Assembly: GCA_028826165.1 (NCBI GenBank)
Contig: JAPDFW010000104.1
Coordinates: forward strand, 124,001-188,000
Source of the DNA: Anaeramoeba ignava
Taxonomy: Eukaryota > Metamonada > Anaeramoebidae
DNA: 64,000 nt
Reading direction: 5' to 3'
Under the pieces are notes generated by a model. The model did not search any database. It saw nothing but the letters and a program-made list of their open reading frames with translations, and was not told the origin of the DNA. Position numbers and translations under genes: made by a program. This document shows, piece after piece, positions 1-13,300 of this stretch (position 1 is its first letter; each line of letters starts with the position of its first letter).

Positions 1-131
1 TTGTTTAATCTTTTTATCATATTGTGGTGTACTTCTTGTTCTCAATATGCCTGGACCAAATGGCTAAAAAAAATTTAATCCAAAAATTCATTTTTCAAAT
101 TAAATTTTTCATTTTTAATTTTAATTTAAAA

Positions 132-3100
132 ATGAATTCAATTTTTCTCGCAATAAAAAATAACGAAATTTCATTTGTTAAACATTTTTTACAAGAAAAA
201 GAAATTATAAATTCAATAAATGTAAAAGAAAATAAAAGAAAATAAAAGAAAGAATTTAAATTAAATTAAATTGTTTTTGTTTAAAAGAATGTAAAAAAAT
301 TGATTTAGAAATTGATTTAGAAATTGATTTAGAAATTAATTTAAAAATTGATTTATAAATTAAAATTGATTTAAAAATAATTTAAAATTTATTTAAAATT
401 AATTTAAAAATTTATTTAAAAAAAATTTATTTAAAAATTTATTTAAAAATTTATTTAGAAATTAAAAATTAATTAAATAAATTTAAAAATAAATTTAAAA
501 ATAAATTTTTAAAAAAATTTAAAAAATTTAAAAATTTATTTAAAAATTAATTTAAAAATTTATTTAAAAATGATTTAAAAAATTTAAAAATTCTATTTAA
601 AAAATTTATAAATAAATTTAAAAATTTATTTAAAAAATTTAAAATTTAAAAAAAAAAATTTATTTAGAAAAATAAAATTTATTTAAAAATAAAAATTTAT
701 TTAAAAATTGATTTAAAAATTGATTTAAAATTTATTTAAAAATTTATTTAAAATTTATTTAAAAATTGATTTAAAAATTTATTTAAAAATTTATTTAAAA
801 AATTTATTTAGAAATTGATTTAAATAAATTATAAAAAATTTATTTAAAATTGATTTTAAAAATTATTTAAATAAATTTAGAAATTGATTTAAAAATTTAA
901 AAATTGATTTAGAAATAGATTTAAAAATTGATTTAAAAATTGATTTAAAATTTATTTAAAAATTGATTTAAAAATTTATTTAGAAATTTAATTTAAAATT
1001 GATTTAAACTTTGATCATATTTAAAATTTAATTTAAAAATTGATTTAAAAATGATGGAAAATTGATTTAAAAATTTAATTTAAAAATTCATTTTTCATTA
1101 AAAATTTTTCATTTTTTCATTTTTCATTTTTAATTTTTAATTTAAAAATTGATTTAAAAATTTATTTAAAAATTTATTTAAAATTTATTTAAAAATTGAT
1201 TTAACGAAATTAGAATTTTATTTAAACATTTTTAAACAATTTAAAAAGAAATTTAAAAATTCAATTTAAAAAAATTTAAAAAGATTTAAAAATTGATTTA
1301 AAAGAATTTAAAAGAAAAGAATTTAAAATTAAATTAAAAAAATTGTTTAAAAATTAATTTAAAAATTGATTTAGAAATTTATTTAAAAATTGATTTAAAA
1401 ATTGATTTAGAAATTGATTTAAAAATTGATTTAAAAATTGATTTAAAAATTTATTTAAAAATTTATTTAAAAATTGATTTAAAAATTGATTTAAAAATTG
1501 ATTTAAAAATTGATTTAAAAATTGATTTAAAATTGATTTAAAAATTGATTTAAAAATAAATTTAAAAGGAAGTAAAAAAGAAATTGTTTTGAAAATTGTT
1601 TTTAAAAATTTAAATTTTATAATATTTTTAAATTTAAGTCTGAAACACCTTTACATGTTGCTTGTTATAATAATTCTTCAATAGAAATAATAAAATTATT
1701 ATTAGAATCAGGAGCAAATATTAATTCAAAAACAGTAAAAATATTTTTAGTTTTATATAAAAAAGGAATTTAATTCAAAAATTATTTATTTTTATTAAAA
1801 AAAATAGAAAGTAAAAAAAAGGAAAACAATATTTATATATTTATATATTTTATATTTAAATTTAAATTTAAATTTTTAGGAAGTTAAACAAACTCTATTC
1901 ATTTTGATTTTTATTTATTTATTTATTTATTAATTATAATAATTTATTTAGAATGAAACACCATTTCATTATGCAGCAAAGAAATCAAATTCTGAAATTC
2001 TTCAATTACTAATTACTTTTGGAGCAAATGTTAATGAAGAAGGAGTAATTTTGTTATTCTTTCTTTTCTTTCTTAAAATTTATTTTCAAAAATTAAATAG
2101 AAAGTAAAAATATTTCAAATGAAAATATTTCAAATGAAAATATTCAAATTTAATTTTTAGATGGTAAATTTTAGTTTAAAATTTTAGTTTAAAATTCATT
2201 TTGAAATTAAAATTAAAATATAGAAAAATTCACCATTACATTATGCTTGTGCAAATCAAACAAAATATGATAAAATTAAAATATTATTAGATGCTTCTGC
2301 TGAAATTAATAAAGAAAATGTACTTAGAATCTTAAAATTCATTTATAAAATTAAAATTAAAATTCATTTATAAAATTAAAATTCATTTATAAAATTAAAA
2401 TTAAAATCAAAATTAAAATTAAAATTAAAATTAAAATTAAAATTAAAATTAAAATTAAAATTAATATTAAAATTAAAATTCATTGTTATTTTAAAAAATA
2501 TTATTTTATTAGGTTGTAAATATTTCTTTTTTTTTCTTTTGATAAAACAAATATATTTAGTTTTAAAATTTCTTTAGCATGTAAAAAATTTTATTTAAAA
2601 TGAAAATATTCCATTTATTATGAATCAAAATTTAGGGATATACTCCTTTACATGTAGCTTGTATGTTTAATGCTACATCTAAAGAAGTTCAACTTTTATT
2701 ATCTAATGGAGCAGATACAACAAAACAAAATGTAAAAAAAAAATATAACAAGTTTAATAAAAAGAATTATTATATTAATAAAAAGAAATTTTATAGACTG
2801 TAAAAATTTTAATTATTATTATTATTATTAAAATAATTTAAAAAATTAATTCGAAATTTTCTAAAGTATGTAATAAAATATTTTAAAAATAAAATAGTTT
2901 ATTAATTATATATTTATTTACTTATTAATAAAAGGGTGATACTCCTTTGCATTATGCTTGTTTTTATAAAGCTGAAATTGAAGTTGTTAGAATTTTAATT
3001 GAAAATAAATCTGATCTTAATTCTAAAGGAGTAAATTTGAAATATTTCATCATCTTCTTTAAAAAAAATACATATAAATATAATTAATTTATATATTTAA

Positions 3101-4312
3101 TTATTAGCAAGTAATTATTTTTTAATTTCTTTGTTTTTATTTTTAAAATTTTCTTTTTTGAAATTAATTTTAGTTTGTAACCAAAAAAAAACAAAAAGAA
3201 TTTTAATTTTAATTTTAATTTTAATTTTAATTTTAATTTTAGCAAGAAACTCCTTTACATTATGCTTGTAAATCTAAAACATCAGTTGAAGTAATTGAAT
3301 TATTAATTAAATCAGGTTCTAATGTTAATGCAATTCAAGTAAATTAAATTAAATTAAATTAAATTAAATTATTTTGTTTTTTAAAATTCAAAGAAAAAGG
3401 ATAATTAAATCAAATGATAAATTTTTAAGGAAGTAATTATAATTATAAATATAAATATAAATTTTTAGAATTAATTTATAAATAAATTATATATAAATAT
3501 CAAAAAGGATGTAAATTTTTATTTTCCAAAATTGAAAAAATTTAAAAATTTTAAATTTTAAAATGATATAGAAAAATACTCCTTTAATTTATGCATGTAA
3601 ATTACCAATAATTCCAGAAGTAATTTCTTTATTAATAAAAAATGGTGCTTCTGTAAATTCTCAAAATGTAAAATTTGAAAACAAAATAATATTTTCTCAT
3701 TAAAAATTTAAACTATTAAAAAATTTAAAAGAAAGTAAAAATTTTTAATAAAAAATTAAAGAATAAATTTAATTTAAAAGAAAAATTATAAATAATAAAT
3801 TAGTCTGTAAATAATTTTCAAATTAAAAAAAAGAAAAAGAAAAGAAATTCATTTTTATATTGAAATTTATATAAAAAAGGGGAATACTCCTTTAATAATT
3901 GCTTGTTTAGATAATAATGCAAAAGATGTTATTGAATTATTACTTCAATCAGGAGCAGATCCAACAATTATGAATGTAAAAAATTTAAAAAAAATTTAAT
4001 TAAAAATTTAATTTAAAAATTTAATTTAATTTAAAAAATTTTTAAAAAAGGATGTTTGTTTTTAAATTATAGTTTTGTTCCACTTTTTTTTTTTATAAAG
4101 TTTTTATTGATTTTTTAAATTTATTTTTTTTAAATAGAGAGTAAAATTAAAATTAAAATTAAAATTAAAATTAAAATTAATTTTTTATTTTATTTAAAAT
4201 TTTGTTTTGTTTTGTTTTTTTGTTTTTTTAGGGAGATCTTGCAATAGAAATGACTGATAATTCAGAAATTCAACAAAAACTTCTTGAATTTTCTAAAAAG
4301 AAAGAAAATTAA
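132..4312 (+). CDS. Ankyrin-repeat protein with one repeat per exon and single-codon microexons
   Basis: Predicted protein of about 329 residues consisting almost entirely of ankyrin repeats, so a protein-binding scaffold; partner unknown. Ten main exons: 132-221, 1639-1734, 1952-2044, 2224-2319, 2636-2731, 2935-3030, 3243-3338, 3572-3667, 3880-3975 and 4232-4312 (TAA 4310-4312). Exons 2-9 are 93 or 96 nt and each encodes one repeat from x-x-TPLHxAC to LLxxGAxxN. All junctions are phase 0 with GTAAA-like donors and AG acceptors. Each gap between main exons contains two codons of the form AG|NNN|GT. Including them restores the full inter-repeat loop, for example VNAIQ-E-D-KNTPL and VNSQN-K-S-GNTPL. 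Without them every loop is two residues short. The ATG at 132 opens the first half-repeat; the last exon (GDLAIEMT) is a typical capping repeat. The 3' end converges on ALFY 43 bp away. Ankyrin identity is near certain; the microexons are inferred from the repeat register. Confidence 0.88.
286..4142 (+). other. Eighteen 3-nt microexons of the ankyrin gene
   Basis: Candidate microexons, each flanked by AG and GT: 288-290 AAT, 1569-1571 GAA, 1808-1810 AAA, 1880-1882 GAA, 2101-2103 AAA, 2161-2163 ATG, 2513-2515 GTT, 2578-2580 CAT, 2797-2799 ACT, 2867-2869 TAT, 3108-3110 CAA, 3174-3176 TTT, 3430-3432 GAA, 3508-3510 GAT, 3732-3734 AAA, 3804-3806 TCT, 4051-4053 GAT and 4138-4140 AGA. There are exactly two per inter-repeat gap, nine gaps out of nine. 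They split the gaps into 27 introns, almost all 55-95 nt; the exceptions are 291-1568 and 2320-2512, both swollen by simple repeats. The pair in the first gap is least certain because that gap is long and repetitive. Confidence 0.75.
296..1560 (+). repeat. Degenerate A/T minisatellite inside ankyrin intron
   Basis: Nearly the whole stretch is variants of a 12-13 bp unit of the form AAAAATTGATTT or AAAAATTTATTT. It lies between the two microexons of the first inter-repeat gap and inflates that intron to about 1.3 kb, against about 65 nt for its neighbours. No coding potential is seen. Confidence 0.8.
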
Positions 4313-4355
4313 AAAATTTCAATAAAATTCATAAAATCATAAAATCAAATTTAAA

Positions 4356-7300
4356 TTATTTTTGTTTAAAACAATCATCACAAATTCTTGTTGGAGTAAA
4401 ATAATGAAATTCAATTAATTTTTTTCTATGTTGACTACAAGAATCACAAACAACACGACCACAAATTCTACAATGATGTTTTTTTGATTTACTTTGTAAA
4501 TGAGTTGAACAAATTTGACAATTTTGAATTTCTTTTTTTGGAACCCAATGTCCTTTAATTCCTTTTTGAGGAAGACTTAAAACATTTAAATTTTTTGATG
4601 AATCTGAAAAAAATAATTTTTGATTATCATTTGAAACTAATAAAGATGTAATTGAATTTCCAGGAGAGAAAATTTCCCAACGAGTAATAAGTTTTCTTGA
4701 AAAAATAAATTCATTTTGAATTTGAATTTGATTTTGATTTTGATTTTGAATTTGATTTTGATTTTGATTTTCATTTTGATTTTGATTTTGATTTTCTTTT
4801 TCATTTTCATTTTGATTTTGATTTTGATTTTGAATTTGATTTTCTTTTTCATTTTCTTTTTCATTTTGATTTTCTTTTTCTTTTTCATTTTCTTTTATAT
4901 TTTCATTTATATTTTCTTTTTCTTTTTCTTTTTCTTTTCTTTTTCATTTTGATTTTCATTTTTATTTTTCTTTTTCATTTTGATTTTCATTTATATTTTC
5001 ATTTCCTTTTTCTTTTTCTTTTTCATTTTGATTTTCTTTTATATTTTCTTTTTCTTTTTCTTTTTCTTTTTCTTTTCTTTTATATTTTGAATTTGTCTTT
5101 TACGTTCAATACTCCAAATACGAATTGTTCCGTTTTTATGACCTGTAATATAAATATGATCATCAACATACTCATGAAGTCTTGTCATTTCAATAGAAGT
5201 AATTTCATCAGAAATTTTATTAATCAAACTAGTTTGAGCCAAAAGTAAACCATTAATAGTCCAAATTTTAAAATGAATAGAACTACAAACAACAATTTCA
5301 CCACTTAATTGATTAATATCAATAAAAGATATTGCAGAATCATATCCTTTAAGTTCTCTAACAAACTCGTAAGAATTCATATCCCAAATAAAGCATCTGC
5401 AATCCTTTCCACCAGTAACAATAACAGAAAATGCTCTTGAAATACAAATTGCAGTAATTTCCTTTGTATGTCCATATAATCTTTTATCTTCAATAAAATC
5501 AACTGAATCCTTTGTTGTTTTTTTCTCAACAATTTTCCAAATTTTAACAACACAATCCTTTCCTCCAGAAACAAGTAGAGTTCCATCTTCAGAAACTGAA
5601 ACTGTTGTTATTTTCCCGTTGTGTAAATTTTCTTTAATTCCAACCAAACGTTCAGTTTCATAATTTGAGGTTCTCAAACTCCAATCTGCTGCTCCCCAAG
5701 AAAGTGTTTTAACTCCATTCTTAGTGTTTAAGATCGCGCAATCTTTTTCCACACAATAAATGCGATCCTTAAAATTTCTAATTTGATAAATGGGATTTTG
5801 GAATTGCTTGATAACCTGATTTTTCAATAAATTGGGATATGTATGTATTCCATATTGAGATTCCAAACTCGACATTTTGCGACTTGGATGTGGTTTTTTA
5901 AATAGTTGTTTTGGTGTTTGTCCGAAATTATTGATTTGAGAGAGAATTCCATGGGTATTTGCTCTATCCTCTTTGATTTGCTCAAAATCAATCGAGTCTT
6001 CATATGTTAAATAGTAAAAAACATTCAAAGCTTTTTCAGCTTCGATTCCTTTTTGTTTGAATCCAAAAATCAAGTCAATCCAATGATTTAAGTTTTGTGA
6101 AACATAATTGCTTTCAAGAGCCTTTCTATGAATTCGGATAAATTCATAAGCATCTTTATTAGCCCAAGGAGGAAGAACAACATCACCCACAGCTATGTTT
6201 GTGGATTGTCTAATTCCAAAATCAAAATGATTGCTATTTAGCAAAAATTCTGGGAGATAGAAAAACTCTGGGATTAATTCTTTAACATCAGACATATTTA
6301 ATTCACTTGAAGACGAATAATTTTCTTCGATTGAATGAAACAATCGATCTGCATAATCGAATTTTCCTCCTTGAAGTCTGACGAATTGATGAGTAAACGG
6401 TTCAATACGAATAAGATAATGGAGGATTACTAATGAAGTTGAATAATGTGTTCCATAATGAAATTTTGGAATTACTGGATCTTCCCATGATTGGAATCTT
6501 TAAATATTTGAATATTTAAATATTAAATTTTTAAATTATTAAATTTTTAAATATTTTTTTTTTACCTTTCTCGGAATTTTTCTGCTCGTTTTTCTGTTAA
6601 AGCTCCCATTGGTTTTGTTAAATCACGATAAATTTTAGGATCATCTAAATCTAAAAATTCACTTTTATAATCAGATAAAATCCATGGGAAAATATGATAT
6701 TGAGTTAAATCATTATAAGTTCTTCCGGCAAGTGTGTTCAAATAAACAAGATATTCAAAATTTGTCATTTCTCCATTTTCCCACTTTCTTGTTTCTTCGC
6801 AATTACTAGAAATATTCTCTCCAAGTTCGGAACTAATTATTTTATTGGATAACTTCAGATTCTTTTCTTTCGCAACCTTTAAATCATCTTTACTCAACCT
6901 TGAATTAATAACTTTGTAAATTGAGTTTCTTTCGTAAATATTAAAGCATAAGAAGAAATTGGTTCCATTTTTCAGAAATATTTCTAGTGCCAAAGGTTGA
7001 TGAAGATATGATCTTTTCAACACATACTCGATTTGGCTAAGTTCAACTGTGATACATTGATGTCCAATAAGTGCAGTTTTTTCCGAATTGTAAATTATCG
7101 AATTAAAATTGAGTCTCTTTTTCTTCAGCATTTCTTTTGGAGTTTTTTCAATTCTTTCATTCAAAATAGTTTGTTTGCTGAAATTAAGCTGATTGAGTTT
7201 TGGAGGTTGTTCTTGTTTATTGGTCTTTGATTTCTTTTTACTTCGTGATTCTTTGGACATGATCCAATATTTCATTTTCAAAGAAGAATCTGATTCAATA

Positions 7301-10300
7301 ATTTTATCATTAGCTGCAATTTCATAATCATCAAGAATATAAATGTGATTTTGGGTTATCAGAAAGACTCCATGGAAAACATCAAGTCCAGTAATTCCTG
7401 AACAATTAAATCTTTCCAAAATTTCTTCGTCTTGCTCAAGAATATACATTTTAATTTGTTGTTCTTCCCAATTTTCAATTTTCATTTGGTTCAATTCAGT
7501 TTGTTGTTTTGGAAACGATTCCAATTTGGCTTTTTCTTCTTGGATTGTGTTTTCATTAGAGGATAATGTCGAGTTCAAATTGGGTTTATCTGCAAGATAA
7601 TTATCAATGCTTTTATATTCCGATTTGTTGTAATTTCTTTCTAATCTCAATCTAACGCGTTGAGGTCCTTCAGTGAAATTTAATTTCCAATGGATTTTAG
7701 GTTGTTGTATTTCTTGATTTGAAATTTGTTCACTTTGTCGTAATTCATACTGTTTTAATTTCCATGAAACCTCAATTCCTCTTTTAAAGGCTTGATGAGA
7801 GATGAGTTTCCTGCATATTTCGTTCTTTTCATTATCCACAAAAAACTTAAATGAGTAATTTTGTTTGTCGCTGATTACTTTCTGTTCTGAAATGTAATCT
7901 TTGTCGTTCTTGATTTGAATTTTTTTATATTTCTTTTCTCTTTGATGTGTTTTTTGATGGAAATCGTATTGGTTTCGGGATTGGATTTGGTAATTACTTC
8001 TCCATATCTTCTGGAGATTTCCTTGAAAAACGCTATTGATTTCCTTTTTGGAATTTGTTGTGAATTCTTTGAATTTCTCCTGATTTGTCATTAAGAATAA
8101 AAATCCTTCATCCAATAAATTTTTGGTTTCGCCTGATTGGTTTTTAAAAAAGAAAAATTGCCGAATAAACGCATTCATTGTTGCAATTAAAAATTTCCAA
8201 ATTACAATCCCTTGTTCCTTTAAATCTTGGTCTTCTGAGAAAATGAGCCCAAATGTTTTGAAGCAAAATGACCCAACAAAATCTGAATCTCCATTAAATG
8301 GATTGAAGATGATGCGATGAATTTCAATTACTTTTTGAAGTAATATTGATAAACTTAATGAATTTCTGCGTGATTGATTTGTAACGTTACTTTTGGATTT
8401 ATCTTTATTATCATCAGCAATAAAATTATCATCAACAACGTTAATATCCATATCCATATTCATATCCATATCCATATCCAAATCTAAATCCAAATCAACT
8501 TTATTTTTTTCATCTAAATTTTCATTTAAATTCTCATCTTCATTATTCACATTTTTCTGATCTATAACATGAACATCAACAAAATCATCAATAATTTCTG
8601 ATCCAATTTCAATTTGTTGTTCTGAATATGCAATGTATTCAGGTTGTAATAAATGTATAATAACCGCATTAAGAGATTTAAAAGAATTTTCAAGGCATAT
8701 GTTCTTACTAATTTCTTCAGAAATTGAATCAAAATTCAGAAGAGTTTCTTCTCCTAAAATTTTGGATATTATATTCGCAAGAAAATCAATTACTTCCAGT
8801 TCCATTTCTTGAAACCATCCACAAAACATTCCTGAAGTGATTCTCTGAATAATTTGACCAAAATTAACTGCAAAATTTGCATTTTGAAGTAAATAACCTT
8901 GTTTGACATGCTTCATTTTGCGAAAAAAACTCAGAAAAAATTTCTGATGAAGTTTGTTTTTGAATTTTGGAAGAGAGGATTTTTCACAAGTATATGTTAG
9001 TGAATCAAGAATAGATTCCAAAACAGAAACAGATTTCTTTGAAGGTTCTGTCATTGAAAAAACCAAAATTCGTGCTAGTAATTGAATAACATTATCCAAA
9101 ACAGGGCTTTTCAAAAGTTTTTCCATAAACATTTCTGTAATTTGACTTTCTTTTTCATCAAAATTCTTAAGATCTGGTCCGAAACTAACATCTTTTTTTG
9201 GTTCCACTGAAACAAAAACAAAAGAATTATCATCCTTATCTGAATCAGATTCTTTTTTCACAAGATATTTGATTAACTCATCAGTATGATCATCATCTGG
9301 AGAATCATCATTTAATCCATCATCTTTAAATTGATATTTTTCTGGATATTTTTCATTTTCATTTTCGTTTTCATTTTCATTTTCATTTTCATTTTCATTT
9401 TCATCATCAGTTTCTTCTGTTTTTTGCTCTGAAATTTCATTGTTCTTATTGAGAAATACTCTTGATGTAACATATTTTAGTGAAGAAGTTCTGAATTGAT
9501 GTTTTGACTAAAGTTGAAAGACGAGAAATGCTAGACGGAATTATAATACTAATCAAATCTTTAATAAAAAGAGGATTAAAACAAAGTTCTTGGAATTCTC
9601 TTTTTTTAAGATGAACAAATTGGAAAAAGATAGTGTTTCCTGAATAAGATTTGATTCTTGACTTTTATGAATATTTTCTGAATCACTTTGCTCATTTTCT
9701 TTACTCAAAACATTTTCTCCTTTGTTTTCATGAATAAGCTGATAAATTTGGTTTAATGATTGTCCCAATAATTTCAAATGAGACCTTCTTAGAATGAAAA
9801 TGATACTGTAAAACACATCAATGCAATAAATATCTTTTATGATTCCATCTCCTCGATTTATTGAATTTGACAAATTTGAAAGTTGTGTTGATGTTGTTAA
9901 TTTGGCAAATGATTTCCTTGTTTTTAATGAAGATACCATCATAATTTTCTGAAGATTTTCATTTGTAATTGAATCCATTTCCAATGTTTTCTCGATTGAA
10001 ACACCAAACATTAAACAAACTAAAAATTTTATCAATAATACATTTTGGTTCATTACTGGAAATAAAGTGTTGAGAAATTTGCTTGAGTTTGTGAAATTAG
10101 CTACGAATCGTGTGTGAGAAATGAGGATCGAAAAGATGATTTTTATAGTATAAATTGATGTCATTGATTGAGGAACTTGTTGAATAATTGTAGACATCCA
10201 ATCAACCGAGAAAAATCTGAATAATGTTTCTATTTGTTCATCTTGAGTTGTTGAGGTAACTGTGTTATAAATTTCTTTGGAGAGTAATTGAAGTTTCTGA

Positions 10301-13300
10301 TTTGGTTTAGGAATTTGAGAGAATATCAAATCATTTTCATTATTTTCATTATTTTGATTTTCATTTTGATTTTCATTTTGATTTTGATTTTGATTTTGAT
10401 TTCTAAGCTTTTTTTGTTCTAGTTTGAGTCCTTTATTCTCATTTTCAATTTGTTCAGATTCTAAATAAACAAGAAAAAGATAAATTTTTGAGATTTGAGA
10501 CAATTCATCCAATGTTGGAGAGCTTTGAAGAAAAACACGAATAAAATAGATAATTTTCATAACTAATGTCTGATTTAAATTAGGATCAATGAAAATATTT
10601 AAAAGTTGAGAAATAAGACCAACTCTTCTTAATTGGTAAATATTGAAATCTTTGTATTTATTTTCAACAAGAAAAGTGAGAAGATGATCGAAGACAGAAT
10701 TGTAAGTTTCCAGACGAGAATTTTTCCATATTTGATGATCCAAAATTAAGATTGCAATCGCATTGACATTTGAAATGACTGAATTGGGATTGAGTTGCTT
10801 TTTGCTTTCTTGGAATGTAATTAAATGGAATAGTAATTGGACAATATCAGGTGAAATTAAATCAATTTTTGTGCTTATAATTTGACCCAAAGTTCCGTAT
10901 CCATTTTCATTAACAATTTCTTGGAAGTTATAGAAGTTTGAGTTGTGAAGCTCGATAAAAACTTGGAAAAATTGTTGGAAAGCAAGAGATGTAGTTGCTT
11001 TTTCAAGTAATCGAAGACAAATACCGCATCCACCAATATTGGAAATTTGGTTTGCAAGACAATCTGCTGGGGAAATATTTGTTCCTCCTTTAACAATCCC
11101 GACAATCTGACTTGAAATATTTGTGGAGACATTTTGAAGTATAGTCTCTTTGATAGGACTTGCAGGAAATTTGGCTTTGATAAAGTGTTTGGCGTTGAAT
11201 CCAAGAAGAATTTTGTTTCTTGAAAGAGGAATCGGTGATATTGAAAGATCGAGACGAAGAACTTTGCTTCTGATATCCATTGTGTCTGGAAGGGAATCAA
11301 TATTAAAAGAGTTGATATTAGCCGGGAAATGAAGAAAACCAACAGAATTACATGCAAAAGAACCGCAATAGTGCGGACCAACAAGATAGAGTGTGAATAC
11401 ATCTTGTGATGAAATTGCTCCTTCATAAAGAAATATTTGTGATATTTTCCATTTCATATTGATTTTTGTGTTGATTTTGGGTTCCATTCCAAAATATCCC
11501 GAAAAAATGGTTTGTTGAGAGGTTGGAAGATACGACATCTTCTTTTTCTCTTTGAAAAGTCCATTCACATAAAACTTGACGATGCTTGAACGTATTTTTC
11601 TCATTGAATGGGAAATGATCAAATGATACCATCGAGATTCTTGGAATTCAAAGCTTTCAAAAACAACAAGTGATTTTGAAGAAGTCCGAAGACAGAATTT
11701 GCCATGATGAATAAAACCTTCCAAACAAACCTTACTAGATTCTTCTCCAAATCGGAAAATATTGACGATTTTTGTGTTGATTGTTGAGAAAGATTCTCCC
11801 AATGAATCAAAATAAACCCAAAAACTCAGTGTATATCCTGTCTGAGGTGGCCATATTTTCTCTTGAACAGGAGGTATTTCCACATGGCTATTCCCACACA
11901 CGCCAGTCAAATCAAATTCAATGAAAGGAGGCGATGCTCCTTCTTTCATCAAGTCAATAAGTGTTTCGATTAATGATAAAGGTATTTCTTTTTCTTCTCG
12001 AAACAACTCAAAAAATTGGTGTGTTTCATTAACAGAAAAGTGGAACGAACCAAGTTGTTTGATAATTTTCAATAAAAATGAATGCAGGGCATGTGATGGT
12101 TTCACAATCGCATCCCGATATTTGGTTAAAATGAAGGAACAGAGCTTCAACTTGGCAAATCGGGGAAGATTTTTGGGATTTAAATCCATTAAAATTAGAA
12201 TTGTAGTGATAATATCCATTTGCTTTTCAAGAGAAAGATCGCAAAGAAAATCCAGAATTAAATAAATGGGTTGAATATTTTGGATTTCAAGCTGTTTGTG
12301 GTCTTTGATCTGATTAAAAGACTTTTTGGTTATAACAAGCAATTTTGATTCTATTGCCAAATCAAATAGCAAAGTAATAAAAATAATGGCTTCTTCCATT
12401 TTCATTAAGTTTGTGAAGTTGAAAACCTCTTTCAAATACATGATTATATGCTTTTTGAAATATTTCTTGTTTTCTTGTGATCTTGCAAGTGCTTCAATTA
12501 CTACCAAAATTGCCTTTTCATATAATTTGGCGATTTTGGATGGATTTTCTTGGATATGTCTTATGGGAACAATCAAACACGTTTCAAAACCGTGTGACTC
12601 ACGAAAAATATCCAGCGATGATCTGTTTCTGTGCAGAATGTTCTTCAGTGCTTCAAACAAATATTTTTGGCTCATGATTTGTGTTTTTGGAATATTGGAA
12701 AGTTGTTCAATAATAATGGAAACGCCTTCTGCAACTTGATTTTCATTATAAATGATAATTTCTTGGAATATTTTCAATCCAATTCGACGGAAACTTGATT
12801 TTTGAATAAGATGAGAAATAAATTCCACAGAAAATATTTCAAGAAACTTCGCAATGTTTTGAGGCGATTTTTTAAGAAGTAGAAATAAATTTTTAAACTC
12901 AAGATCAAGAATTTTGCAATCCAAATCATTAGGATCATATTTCTTTTCAGTAATATGCATATTTTTGCGGATATGATCTATAATGATATCTAGTAAATTC
13001 AATGTTGATAAAATTTTTCTTAGTTCTCTTTGCAAATCCATAATTTGATAAAACAATTCAAGAATATTGATTTTTGTTGATAAAGAGGAATCAGATAAAA
13101 TTTGAACCAATAATTTCAACTCTGGGAATGCTTGATCAATAACAACAAATTGATTAACTATTTCAAGAACCAATTTCTAAAAAAAAATATATAAATATAA
13201 AAATATAAAAATATAAAAATATATAAATATAAAAATTTTTACTTGTGTTTCTGATGAGAATCCTTTATCAAATTTCTCCATAATTTCATATAAACATTCG

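Noticed and set aside
286-4142. Recursive (zero-length) splice sites instead of microexons
   Set aside because: Recursive sites have AG directly abutting GT. Here three bases intervene in all 18 cases, and the repeat loop needs two extra residues each time.
11921-12739. Plus-strand ORFs of 114-137 residues inside ALFY
   Set aside because: Antisense shadows of well-conserved ALFY coding sequence; no recognisable domain or start context.
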